Source of the DNA: Streptomyces sp. M92
GTDB taxonomy: Bacteria > Actinomycetota > Actinomycetes > Streptomycetales > Streptomycetaceae
Reading direction: 5' to 3'
Assembly: GCF_028473745.1 (NCBI RefSeq)
Contig: NZ_CP101137.1
Coordinates: forward strand, 7,137,501-7,201,500
Length of the DNA stretch: 64,000 bases
This document shows positions 33,832 through 42,352 of the stretch, piece by piece. The position numbers were made by a program, and so were the translations under genes. The number at the start of each line of letters is the position of its first letter. Position 1 is the first letter of the stretch. The notes beneath the pieces are model-generated. The model saw nothing but the letters and a program-made list of their open reading frames with translations. It had not been told where the DNA came from and made no database searches.

Positions 33832-33894
33832 GCCACGCGTGCCCCGTCCGAAGTCCGCCGGTCGCCCCCTCCCTTCCCACCTAGCCTCGGGAGC

Positions 33895-34851
33895 ATGATG
33901 AGCACCACCCCGCCCCGCCGTCCGGACCTGCTCGCCGCCTGCGCGGCCGCGGTCACCGTCGTCCTGTGGGCCTCGGCCTTCGTCTCGATCCGCAGCGCGG
34001 GCGGGGCGTACTCGCCGGGCGCGCTGGCGCTCGGCCGACTGCTGTCGGGTGCCCTGACGCTCGGCGTGATCTGCCTGCTGCGCCGGGAAGGGCTGCCGCC
34101 GCGCCCCGCCTGGCGCGGGATCGCGATATCGGGCCTGCTCTGGTTCGGCTTCTACATGGTCGTCCTCAACTGGGGCGAGCAGCAGGTGGACGCCGGTACG
34201 GCCGCCCTGGTGGTGAACGTCGGACCGATCCTCATCGCCCTGCTCGGCGCCCGGCTGCTCGGGGACGCGCTGCCGCCGAGGCTGCTGGCGGGGATGGCGG
34301 TGTCGTTCGCCGGTGCGGTGACCGTGGGGCTGTCGATGTCCGGCGAGGGCGGTTCCTCGCTGTTCGGGGTGGTGCTGTGCCTGCTGGCCGCCGTGGCGTA
34401 CGCGGGCGGGGTGGTGGCCCAGAAGCCCGCGCTGGGCCACGCGAGCGCGCTCCAGGTGACGACGTACGGATGCCTGGTCGGCGCGGTGCTCTGCCTGCCG
34501 TTCGCCGGGCAGCTGGTGTCGGAGGCGGCCGACGCGCCGCTCTCCGCGACGCTGAACATGGTCTACCTGGGCGTGTTCCCGACCGCGCTGGCGTTCACGA
34601 CGTGGGCGTACGCCCTGGCCCGTACGACCGCCGGCCGCATGGGCGCGACCACGTACGCCGTGCCCGCCCTCGTCGTCCTGATGTCTTGGCTGGCCCTCGG
34701 CGAGGTGCCGGGGCTGCTCACCCTGGCCGGCGGCGCGCTGTGCCTGGCGGGCGTGGCGGTGTCGCGGTCCCGGAAGCGGGCGCGGGCGCGGGCCGCGACT
34801 TCGGCCGAAGCCCCTAAGTCGCGGCCCGAGAGCGCCTCGCGGTCGGCGTGA
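33895..34851 (+). CDS. EamA/RhaT-type DMT transporter
   Basis: A 318-residue protein with ten membrane segments in two EamA repeats: the first begins LLAACAAAVTVVLWASAFVSIRS and includes LNWGEQQVDAGTAALVVNVGPI; the second begins LFGVVLCLLAAVAYAGGVVA and includes LNMVYLGVFPTALAFTTWAYAL. The C-terminus is Arg-rich. Family members export amino acids or other metabolites. It lies downstream of the ArsR-type regulator. Two start codons in a row (33895, 33898) make the exact start uncertain by one residue. Confidence 0.92.
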   Translation: MMSTTPPRRPDLLAACAAAVTVVLWASAFVSIRSAGGAYSPGALALGRLLSGALTLGVICLLRREGLPPRPAWRGIAISGLLWFGFYMVVLNWGEQQVDAGTAALVVNVGPILIALLGARLLGDALPPRLLAGMAVSFAGAVTVGLSMSGEGGSSLFGVVLCLLAAVAYAGGVVAQKPALGHASALQVTTYGCLVGAVLCLPFAGQLVSEAADAPLSATLNMVYLGVFPTALAFTTWAYALARTTAGRMGATTYAVPALVVLMSWLALGEVPGLLTLAGGALCLAGVAVSRSRKRARARAATSAEAPKSRPESASRSA

Positions 34852-35024
34852 ACGCGCCCGGTCGGCCGGTCGGCCGGCACCCTGACGGACGCCAGGGCGA
34901 TCACCGAAGGGCGATGACGGGAACGCACTGACCGGACGGTGTGTGGTCAACGGTCGTGCCGCATGCTTCTGCCGGAGGCTGGCCGTGGCGGTGTGAGGGG
35001 CGGGGGCGGAGGCTCGCGGGGACG

Positions 35025-35048
35025 GGGCGCCGGGCGGGGTCGGCGCCC
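35025..35048. terminator. Hairpin near convergent EamA and ADH 3' ends
   Basis: GGGCGCCG pairs with CGGCGCCC around an 8-base loop, 32 bases past the alcohol dehydrogenase stop. The rest of the 228-bp gap (34852-35079) shows no gene. Confidence 0.5.
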
Positions 35049-35079
35049 TCTCGTGCCCGCGTGCTCTCGACTCGGGCGG

Positions 35080-36177
35080 CTAGAACACCACCAGCGCCCG
35101 CCCGCCCTTGCCCGCCAGCATGTTCTCGAAGGCGGCCGGGATGTCGTCCAGGGCGATGCGCTCGGTCACCAGGGCGCCGAGGTCCAGGCGGCCGGCGCGG
35201 ACGTGTTCGGCCAGTACCGGGAGGTCGCGGGCGGGGTCGGCGTTGCCGTAGACGCAGCCGGAGAGGGTGCGGCCCCAGTGGAAGATCTCCAGGGCGTTGA
35301 AGGCGACCTGCTGGTCCTTGCCGCCGATGCCGACGACCGTGGTGCGGCCGCCGCGCCGGGTGGACTCCCAGGCGGTGCGGATGGTGACCGCGCGGCCGAC
35401 GCACTCGACGGCGACGTCCACGCCCTGCTTGCCGGTGAGGGCGCGGATCTCGCGGGCGGTGGTGTCACAGGCGAGGAGGTAGTCGGTGGCTCCGGCGGCG
35501 CGGGCCAGTTCCTCCTTCTCGGGGGAGACGTCGACCGCGACGATCTTCGACGCGCCCGCGATCCGGGCCGCCTGAAGGGTGGCGAGGCCCACTCCCCCGA
35601 CGCCGAACACGGCGACCGTCTCGCCCTCGCGGACCTTCGCCGAGTGGTGGACGGCGCCGTAGCCGGTGAGGACGGCGCAGCCGAGCAGCGCGGCGTCGGT
35701 GAGCGGGATGCCGTCGGGGCAGGGCAGCACGCACCCGGCGTCCACCACGGTCTCCTCGGCGAACGCGGCGACGTTGAGGCCGGGGTGGAGGCCGGTGCCG
35801 TCGTCGGCGCGGCGGGCGTGCGTGTTCGCGGCGCCGGTCAGGGCGTTGGCGCAGAGCCAGACCTCGCCGAGGGAGCAGGCGTGGCAGGCGCCGCAGGACG
35901 GGGCCCAGTTGAGGACCACGTCGTCGCCGGGGGCGACGTGGGTGACGCCCTCGCCGACGGTAAGGACCGTGCCGGCGCCCTCGTGGCCGAGGACGGCGGG
36001 CAGCGGCACGCGCATGGTGCCGTCGGACAGGGACAGGTCGGAGTGGCAGACGCCGGCGGCGGCGAGCTTCACCCGGATCTGCCCCGGGCCGGGGTCGGGC
36101 AGCTCTATCCCGGTGACCTCCAGCGGGGCGCCCACGGCGGGGACGACGGCGGCACGGACAGCGGTACGGACGGCCAT
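35080..36177 (-). CDS. Zinc-dependent alcohol dehydrogenase (MDR)
   Basis: A 365-residue medium-chain dehydrogenase. The catalytic zinc ligands are Cys in AAGVCHSDLS and His/Glu in LGHEGAGTV. The structural zinc lobe is CGACHACSLGEVWLC, and the NAD fold is VFGVGGVGLATLQAA. It resembles class III/Rxyl-type enzymes oxidising alcohols or formaldehyde-type adducts. It lies 20 bp downstream of an aldehyde dehydrogenase on the same strand, so alcohol is probably converted to acid by the pair. A TetR operator precedes the aldehyde dehydrogenase. Confidence 0.94.
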   Translation of the reverse strand: MAVRTAVRAAVVPAVGAPLEVTGIELPDPGPGQIRVKLAAAGVCHSDLSLSDGTMRVPLPAVLGHEGAGTVLTVGEGVTHVAPGDDVVLNWAPSCGACHACSLGEVWLCANALTGAANTHARRADDGTGLHPGLNVAAFAEETVVDAGCVLPCPDGIPLTDAALLGCAVLTGYGAVHHSAKVREGETVAVFGVGGVGLATLQAARIAGASKIVAVDVSPEKEELARAAGATDYLLACDTTAREIRALTGKQGVDVAVECVGRAVTIRTAWESTRRGGRTTVVGIGGKDQQVAFNALEIFHWGRTLSGCVYGNADPARDLPVLAEHVRAGRLDLGALVTERIALDDIPAAFENMLAGKGGRALVVF

Positions 36178-36197
36178 GACGTGGAGTGCTCCCGTGG

Positions 36198-37586
36198 CTA
36201 GAACTGGAGGGACTTGGTCTGGAGGTACTCGGTCAGGCCGTGCAGGCCCAGCTCGCGGCCGACGCCGGACTGCTTGTAGCCGCCGAAGGGGGCCAGCGGG
36301 TTGAAGCGGCCGCCGTTGATGTCGACCTGGCCGGTGTCCATGCGGCGGGCGAAGGCCACCGCCTCGGCCTCGTCGCCGGCCCAGACGGCGCCGGCGAGTC
36401 CGTAGACCGTGCCGTTGGCGATGCGCAGGGCGTCGTCCTCGTCGTCGTAGCGGAGGACGGACAGGACCGGCCCGAAGATCTCCTCCTGGGCGATGGTCAT
36501 GTCCTCGGTCACGTCGGCGAAGACCGTCGGGCTGACGAAGCAGCCCTCCTGGACCGGTGCTTGGGGGCCGCCGGCGACCAGGCGCGCGCCCTCGGCGATG
36601 CCCTTCTCGATGTAGCCGAGCACGCGTTCCCGCTGCTTGGCGTTGACCAGGGGGCCGATCCGGTCGGCGTACTTGGCGGCGGCCTCGGCGGCCAGCTCCA
36701 CGGCCTGGTCGTACTGGTCGCGGTGGACCAGCATCCGGGTCCAGGCGCTGCACGTCTGTCCGGAGTTGGACATGACGTTGGCGACGCCGACGTTCACGGC
36801 CTTGGCGAGGTCGGCGCTGGGGAGGATGACGTTGGCGGACTTGCCGCCGAGTTCCAGGGCGACCCGCTTGACCGCGGCGCCCGCGGTGGCGCCGATCCGG
36901 CGGCCCACGGCGGTGGAGCCGGTGAAGGAGACCAGGTCGACGCCGGGGTGTTCGGCGAGGGCCTGTCCGGCGACCGGGCCGAGGCCGGTGACCAGGTTGA
37001 AGACGCCGGCGGGGACGCCGGCCTCGTGCACCGCCTCGGCGAAGAGCTGGGCGGTGAGCGGGGTGTCCTCGGCGGGCTTGAGCACGATCGTGCAGCCGGC
37101 CGCGAGCGCCGGGGCGACCTTGGCGACGATCTGGTGGAGGGGGTAGTTCCAGGGCGTGATGGCGCCGACGACGCCGATCGGCTCGTGGTGGACGACGGAG
37201 TTGCCGACCTTCTCCTCGAAGGCGTACGTCGCCGCCAGCTCGGCGTAGGAACCGGCCACCGCGATGGGGGCGGCGGCGTGCACGGCCTGCGAGAACTTCA
37301 GCGGCGAGCCCAGCTCGGCGGTGACGGTCCCGGCGATCTCGTCCTTGCGGGCCACCAGCACGTCCCGCAGCGCGGCCAGGCGTGCGGCGCGCTCGGCGGG
37401 CGGGGTGGCGGACCAGGCCGGCAGGGCGGCGCGGGCGGCCCGTACGGCGGTGTCGACGTCCAGGGCGGTGCCGGCCGGGACCCGGCCGATGACCTGCCCG
37501 TCGGCCGGGTTCACGACGTCGATCGCGTCCCGTCCGTCGGCGTCTCGCCAGGCGCCGTCGATGTACATGCCGTCGTGTGCCTTCAT
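36198..37586 (-). CDS. NAD(P)-dependent aldehyde dehydrogenase
   Basis: A 462-residue ALDH. Visible motifs: GAITPWNYPLHQIVAKVAPALAAGCTIVLKP (cofactor site), the general-base Glu in VALELGGKSANVIL, the nucleophile Cys in SNSGQTCSAWTRMLV, and EEIFGPVLSVL. The start is ATG 37586. It is the first gene of a pair with the zinc alcohol dehydrogenase. The promoter carries AAACTAGC-N3-GATAGTTT (37624-37642), nearly the same as the operator beside the TetR at 32435. Confidence 0.94.
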   Translation of the reverse strand: MKAHDGMYIDGAWRDADGRDAIDVVNPADGQVIGRVPAGTALDVDTAVRAARAALPAWSATPPAERAARLAALRDVLVARKDEIAGTVTAELGSPLKFSQAVHAAAPIAVAGSYAELAATYAFEEKVGNSVVHHEPIGVVGAITPWNYPLHQIVAKVAPALAAGCTIVLKPAEDTPLTAQLFAEAVHEAGVPAGVFNLVTGLGPVAGQALAEHPGVDLVSFTGSTAVGRRIGATAGAAVKRVALELGGKSANVILPSADLAKAVNVGVANVMSNSGQTCSAWTRMLVHRDQYDQAVELAAEAAAKYADRIGPLVNAKQRERVLGYIEKGIAEGARLVAGGPQAPVQEGCFVSPTVFADVTEDMTIAQEEIFGPVLSVLRYDDEDDALRIANGTVYGLAGAVWAGDEAEAVAFARRMDTGQVDINGGRFNPLAPFGGYKQSGVGRELGLHGLTEYLQTKSLQF

Positions 37587-37623
37587 CGGGTTCCTTCCGG
37601 GCGGGCGTCGTCGTCCGCGCTCC

Positions 37624-37642
37624 AAACTAGCGCCGATAGTTT
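37624..37642. promoter_or_regulatory. TetR operator AAACTAGC-GCC-GATAGTTT
   Basis: A 19-bp palindrome with one mismatch, about 40 bp ahead of the aldehyde dehydrogenase. It agrees with the site at 32390 in both arms and in the three-base spacer. Confidence 0.65.
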
Positions 37643-37710
37643 TACGGCACCAGGGGCGGCCACCATGGTGGCGCGGGTCACCCTCCCGGAGAGCCGGTAT
37701 CCCGGCGGTG

Positions 37711-39057
37711 TCACTCCTCCAGGTCGGGCAGCCGGGCCGGGGCGGGGCAGATCCGGTCGCCGTGCTGGTCGAAGACGAACAGGTGGGCGAGGTCGACCAG
37801 GAGGGGGACCTGCATGCCGTGGCGCAGGTCGATGTCGGGGGTGGTGCGGACGATCAGGTCGCCGGGGAGGCGGCCGTCCGGGGCGGCGACCGTGGGTTCG
37901 GAGCCGGGGTCCGGCAGGGGCTCGTCCATGACGACGACCGGTCCGGCGCGCAGGGCACCGGCCCGTTCCCGCAGCCGGTCCAGGACCGTGCCGTCGCCGC
38001 GGCGGCGCCGGGCCGGACGGGTGGCGGGGCGGGGGGCCTCCAGGTCGGGGACGACGGCCGGGTGCGAACCGGTGTCGAAGTGGACGAGGACCTCGTGGCC
38101 CTGGAACTCGACGTGCTCCACGAGGCCGGTGAGCAGCACCTCGCCGGGGCGGGCGGAGGAGGGCTTGGCTATCCGCACGGCCTCCGAGCGCAGGCCGACG
38201 ATGACCTCGCGGCCCTGCTGCACCCGGAGCAACTGGTGGTCCAGGGAGAGCGGTTCGGGCAGGCGCAGGTACTGCTTGCCGAGGCTGATGGTCATCGCGC
38301 CGTCCAGCGGGGCCCGGACCAGGCCGCGCAGCAGGTTGATGCGCGGGGTACCGATGAAGGCGGCGACGAAGACGTTGCGCGGCAGCGCGTACACGGCGCG
38401 GGGACTGTCCACCTGTTGCAGCACGCCCCCGCGCAGGACGGCGACGCGGTCGCCGAGGGACATCGCCTCGGACTGGTCGTGGGTGACGTAGACGGTGGTG
38501 ACGCCCAGCTCGCGGGTCAGCTTGGTGATCTCGGCGCGCAGGTGGTTGCGGAGCTTGGCGTCGAGGTTGGACAGGGGCTCGTCCATCAGGAAGGCGGTGG
38601 GGTGGCGGGAGATGGCGCGGCCCATGGCGACGCGTTGGCGCTCCCCGCCGGAGAGTTCGGCGGGGAAGCGGTCGAGGAGGTCCTCGATGCCCAGCATCCG
38701 GGCGGTGGCGTCCACGCGCGGGCCGTGGTCGGCCTGCGGGTCCTCGACGCGCAGCGGGAAGCCGATGTTCCCGCGGGTCGTCATGTTGGGGTAGAGGGCG
38801 AAGTTCTGGAAGACCATCGCCATGCTCCGCTCGGAGGGGAGCAGGTCGTTGGCGTACGCCCCGTCCAGCATCAGCCTGCCCTCGGTGATCTCCTCCAGAC
38901 CCGCGATCATGCGCAGCACGGTGGACTTGCCGCAGCCGGAGGGGCCGAGCAGGACGAGGAACTCGCCGGGCGCGATGTCCAGCGACAGCCGGTCCACCAC
39001 GCGGACGCCTCGCGCGTAGGTCTTGCTCACGTCGTGCAGGGAGATGGCGCGTGTCAT
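37711..39057 (-). CDS. ABC transporter ATPase, MalK/UgpC/MsiK type (orphan)
   Basis: A 448-residue ATPase. Walker A LLGPSGCGKSTVLRM, Q-loop FQNFALYPNMTTRGNI, signature LSGGERQRVAMGRAI, Walker B TAFLMDEPLSNLDAKLR and the switch His in VTHDQSEAM are all intact, followed by a TOBE/OB region (VIVGLRSEAVRIA). The C-terminal half carries an extra Arg/Pro-rich insert (about residues 330-400). No permease or binding protein is encoded nearby, so it probably energises sugar or similar importers encoded elsewhere, as MsiK does in Streptomyces. It is not MsiK itself by context. Confidence 0.9.
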   Translation of the reverse strand: MTRAISLHDVSKTYARGVRVVDRLSLDIAPGEFLVLLGPSGCGKSTVLRMIAGLEEITEGRLMLDGAYANDLLPSERSMAMVFQNFALYPNMTTRGNIGFPLRVEDPQADHGPRVDATARMLGIEDLLDRFPAELSGGERQRVAMGRAISRHPTAFLMDEPLSNLDAKLRNHLRAEITKLTRELGVTTVYVTHDQSEAMSLGDRVAVLRGGVLQQVDSPRAVYALPRNVFVAAFIGTPRINLLRGLVRAPLDGAMTISLGKQYLRLPEPLSLDHQLLRVQQGREVIVGLRSEAVRIAKPSSARPGEVLLTGLVEHVEFQGHEVLVHFDTGSHPAVVPDLEAPRPATRPARRRRGDGTVLDRLRERAGALRAGPVVVMDEPLPDPGSEPTVAAPDGRLPGDLIVRTTPDIDLRHGMQVPLLVDLAHLFVFDQHGDRICPAPARLPDLEE

Positions 39058-39255
39058 GAGAGGTCCCCCGGGGGCTCACTGAGCGCTGGTGCTCCGCGGT
39101 CGGACGCCCTCGTGCGGGTCGTACGGGGCGTGTGAGTCACGGAAGTTAACGGAATGTGCGCGGCCGGGGGAAGACACCGGACCCAATCTCGGTGGGGGTG
39201 TCCATCTGGTGAGAAAGCGGACTCCGGGATTCAGCACGCGGCGGGCGGCAGCGCC

Positions 39256-39447
39256 TCAGTCGTCCGAGCGGCCGCCGTTGCTCCGGCTGTTGCCGCCGCG
39301 GCCCGGCGTGCGTACCAGTTCGCCCGCCAGGAGCGTCCCCCTGGCCACCACCCGCGTCCAGCGGGGGCCGCCCCGGGCCGCCCACACCACGCAGACGCAG
39401 CCGCCCACGGCCAGGAGGAGTACTGCGGACAAGAGGACCAGGATCAT
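39256..39447 (-). CDS. Small single-helix membrane protein coupled to MFS transporter
   Basis: A 63-residue protein: a membrane helix (ILVLLSAVLLLAVGGCVCVVW) and then a basic tail rich in Arg, Gly and Ser (ARGGPRWTRVVARGTLLAGE...). The start ATG overlaps the MFS stop (ATGA), a strong sign of translational coupling. I do not recognise a family. It may be an accessory subunit or stabiliser of the transporter, which is inference. The frame continues upstream into the transporter gene only as a shadow. Confidence 0.65.
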   Translation of the reverse strand: MILVLLSAVLLLAVGGCVCVVWAARGGPRWTRVVARGTLLAGELVRTPGRGGNSRSNGGRSDD

Positions 39448-40688
39448 GCTCGCTCCCTGCTCTCCGACGCGGTCCGCTTCATCCTGCCAGTCCGCCGCCG
39501 GACGTCGGCGTCGGCGGCCGGCTCGCCGGACGGGGAGCGCAGGGCGACGCCCGAGGACAGCAGCAGCAGGGCGCCCAGCATCACGAACGGCGCGGCGACG
39601 CCCGCGACGCCCGCGACGAGGCCGGCCGCGGCGGGCGCGGCGACCTGGCCGAGGCGGTTGCCGGTCAGACGCAGGGCGAGGGCGGTGGAGCGGGCGCCGT
39701 CGGGGGCCGCCTGGACGACGGTCGTCATGGACAGCGGCTGACCGACGCCGAGGCAGAAGCCGAGGACGACCAGCAGCAGCGCGAGTGCCCACACCGGCAC
39801 CGGCAGGGCGACGCCCGCGCACAGCAGGGCGGCCAGCAGACAGGTGACGGTGAGCAGCGCCGTGCGGCCGAGCAGCCGCAGCAGGGGCGTCAGCACCAGC
39901 CGGCAGGCGATGGTGGCGGCCGCGCGGAGGCTGAGCAGGACGCCGATCACGGCCGGGGAGATGCCCCGGTGCTCGCCTACCACCGGCAGGTAGGCGGTGA
40001 GGATGTCGGTGGCGGACAGCACGGACAGGCTGATCAGGATGCCCGCGGGTACGCCCCGGGCGCGCAGGATGCTCCCCACGGGCACGCGCGCGCCCGCTTC
40101 CGTACGGGACTTGGCGGCCCCGGGGTGCTCAATGCGCCACAGCGACGTGAACGCGACCGCCGCGCCCGCGCCCGCCACCACCAGGGCCAGCGCGCTGCCG
40201 CCGGCCATGTCGGGGCCGCCGATCAGCGCGCCCGCGGCGATGGGGCCGGCCAGCTGGCCGAGCGAGGCGCCGATGGTGAAGTGGCCGAAGTTGCGGTCCT
40301 GTTCGTGCGGCGCGGACTGGCGGGCGACCAGTGACTGGGCGCCGATGACGAAGCACAAGTGGCCTAGGCCCATCACGCCGCTCCACAGGGCCATCGCCCA
40401 CAGGGAGCCGGCGACACCGCTCAGCGCGCAGCCGCCGGCGATGAGGACCACGCCGACGGGCAGCAGCGGCGCGCAGCGGCCGTGGTCGGTGCGGCGGCCG
40501 AGCGGGACGGCGGCGAACAGGGGCAGCAGCGCGTAGACACCGGCGATGACGCCGACCGCCCGCTCGTCGGCGCCCAGCGCGAGGGCCCGGTAGGAGACGG
40601 CGGGCCGGGCCATCGACACCGCACCCTGGGCGAAGCCGAAGGCGATGACGAGGCGGAGCAGCCAGCCTCGGTTCCCACCGGGCACCAT
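39444..40688 (-). CDS. MFS transporter
   Basis: A 414-residue protein with 12 membrane segments. It carries MFS landmarks: LGADERAVGVIAGVYALLPLFAAVPLGRRTD (loop 2-3 signature GRRTD), MGLGHLCFVIGAQSLVARQS, SLGQLAGPIAAGALIGG in TM5, and a second half from GVPAGILISLSVLSATDILTAYL. It is a probable drug or metabolite exporter; the substrate is unknown. GGAAAGG precedes the ATG at 40688. It is coupled to a 63-residue membrane protein. Confidence 0.92.
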   Translation of the reverse strand: MVPGGNRGWLLRLVIAFGFAQGAVSMARPAVSYRALALGADERAVGVIAGVYALLPLFAAVPLGRRTDHGRCAPLLPVGVVLIAGGCALSGVAGSLWAMALWSGVMGLGHLCFVIGAQSLVARQSAPHEQDRNFGHFTIGASLGQLAGPIAAGALIGGPDMAGGSALALVVAGAGAAVAFTSLWRIEHPGAAKSRTEAGARVPVGSILRARGVPAGILISLSVLSATDILTAYLPVVGEHRGISPAVIGVLLSLRAAATIACRLVLTPLLRLLGRTALLTVTCLLAALLCAGVALPVPVWALALLLVVLGFCLGVGQPLSMTTVVQAAPDGARSTALALRLTGNRLGQVAAPAAAGLVAGVAGVAAPFVMLGALLLLSSGVALRSPSGEPAADADVRRRTGRMKRTASESRERA

Positions 40689-40801
40689 GATTGATTCCTT
40701 TCCGAACCGCCGGTTCCCCGGACGGCTCCGTCGAGGAGCGGGCCGGGGAACAGGACAGGTCACCGGTTGACGGCGATCAGATCACCGGATGAGGCGATTG
40801 A

Positions 40802-42229
40802 TCAGATGATGCCGAACAGGATGCCCGCCGCGAGAATGATCAGGCTCGTCAGGACCGCCCACTTCACGACGAACCTGGTGTGGTCGCCGAACTCGACCTT
40901 GGCCATGCCGACCAGGACGTAGACGGCCGGGACGAGCGGGCTGGACATGTGCAGCGGCTGGCCGACGATCGAGGCGCGGGCGATCTCGATCGTCGACACG
41001 CCGTGCGCCTGACCGGCCTCGGCGAGCACCGGGAGGATGCCGAAGTAGAAGCCGTCGTTCGACATGAAGTACGTCAGCGGCAGGCTGAGCAGGCCGGTGA
41101 CCAGGCCCATGTGCGGGCCCATGCCGTCGGGGATGGTGTCCACGAGCCAGTTGGCCATGTGGTCGACCATGCCGGTGCCGGTGAGGACGCCGGTGAAGAC
41201 GGCGGCGGCGAAGACCATGCCGGAGACGTTGAGGACGTTGTCGGCGTGGGCCGCGATCCGGGCCTTCTGGTCCGGGATGTGCGGGAAGTTGACGGTGAGC
41301 GCGAGCGCGGCGCCGATGAGGAACAGCACCGGGATCGGCAGCAGCTCCATGATCATGGCGGTGAGCAGCGCGACCGTGAGCAGCGCGTTGAACCAGTACA
41401 GCTTGGGGCGCAGGGTGGCGCGGTTGGGGTCGAGGCCCTGGAAGTCGTCGTCCGGCTCGGCGTCCGGGGCGGCGGCGCCTTCGCAACCGTCGTGGCCGGC
41501 GGCCGCGGCACCCGCGCCCGTACCCGCACCGGCCCCGGACTTCGTGCCCGAGCCCGCCGCGACCAGCACCGTCTCGCTCTCCGGCTCCCGCACCAGCGCC
41601 TCGTCCAGCGTCAGCGTGCCCAGCCGCCTGCGTTCACGCAGACCGAGCACGTACGCCAGGACGACCACCGCGAGCAGACCGACGGCGAGGGCCGGGATCA
41701 TCGGGACGAAGATGTCGGTGGCGTCGACCTTCAGCGCGGTGGCGGCGCGGGCGGTGGGGCCGCCCCACGGCAGGGTGTTCATCACGCCGTTGGCCATCGC
41801 GGCGACACCGGTCATCACGACCAGGCTCATCTTCAGCCGCTTGTACAGCGGGTACATCGCCGAGACCGTGATCATGAAGGTGGTGGAGCCGTCGCCGTCC
41901 AGCGAGACGATGGCGGCGAGCAGGGCGGTCCCGACGACGATCCGCATCGGGTCGGCCTTGCAGAACCTCAGGATGGCCCGGACGATCGGATCGAAGAGCC
42001 CGACGTCGATCATCACCCCGAAGTAGACGATCGCGAACATGAGCATCGCCGCGGTGGGGGCGAGGCTGGACACGCCGTCGATGACGTAGTCACCGAGGTG
42101 GGCGCCCTTGCCGACGAACACGCAGAACAGCGCGGGGATCAGCACGAGCGCCGCGATCGGCGACATCTTCTTCATCATGATCAGGACCAGGAAGGTCGCG
42201 ATCATGGCGAAGCCGAGGATGGTCAGCAT
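40802..42229 (-). CDS. CitMHS family citrate-metal/H+ symporter
   Basis: A 475-residue transporter with about 12 membrane segments. The family pattern is clear: FAMIATFLVLIMMKKMSPIAALVLIPALFC, IVSLDGDGSTTFMITVSAMYPLYKRL, MNTLPWGGPTARAATAL and, in the second half, DGMGPHMGLVTGLLSLPLTYFMSNDGFYFGILPVL plus GQPLHMSSPLVPAVYVLVGM. CitMHS proteins import citrate complexed with divalent metal. A long hydrophilic central loop is Ala/Gly-rich. The promoter carries an inverted repeat ACCTAACGT...ACGTTAGGT. Confidence 0.93.
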   Translation of the reverse strand: MLTILGFAMIATFLVLIMMKKMSPIAALVLIPALFCVFVGKGAHLGDYVIDGVSSLAPTAAMLMFAIVYFGVMIDVGLFDPIVRAILRFCKADPMRIVVGTALLAAIVSLDGDGSTTFMITVSAMYPLYKRLKMSLVVMTGVAAMANGVMNTLPWGGPTARAATALKVDATDIFVPMIPALAVGLLAVVVLAYVLGLRERRRLGTLTLDEALVREPESETVLVAAGSGTKSGAGAGTGAGAAAAGHDGCEGAAAPDAEPDDDFQGLDPNRATLRPKLYWFNALLTVALLTAMIMELLPIPVLFLIGAALALTVNFPHIPDQKARIAAHADNVLNVSGMVFAAAVFTGVLTGTGMVDHMANWLVDTIPDGMGPHMGLVTGLLSLPLTYFMSNDGFYFGILPVLAEAGQAHGVSTIEIARASIVGQPLHMSSPLVPAVYVLVGMAKVEFGDHTRFVVKWAVLTSLIILAAGILFGII

Positions 42230-42237
42230 GAGTGAGT

Positions 42238-42294
42238 ACCTAACGTTCGCCCTTGAACATCCCACCGGGGCAGGCGGTGCGAGCGACGTTAGGT
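42238..42294. promoter_or_regulatory. Inverted repeat in the CitMHS promoter
   Basis: ACCTAACGTTCGC (42238-42250) and GCGACGTTAGGT (42283-42294) are complementary except for one extra base, separated by 32 bp. They lie directly ahead of the CitMHS start and may be an operator pair or a leader stem. Confidence 0.4.
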
Positions 42295-42352
42295 GCCGTG
42301 AAGCCGCGTTAACAAGACGTTGACACGCGAGCAATAAGCGCAAAACTCCAGG

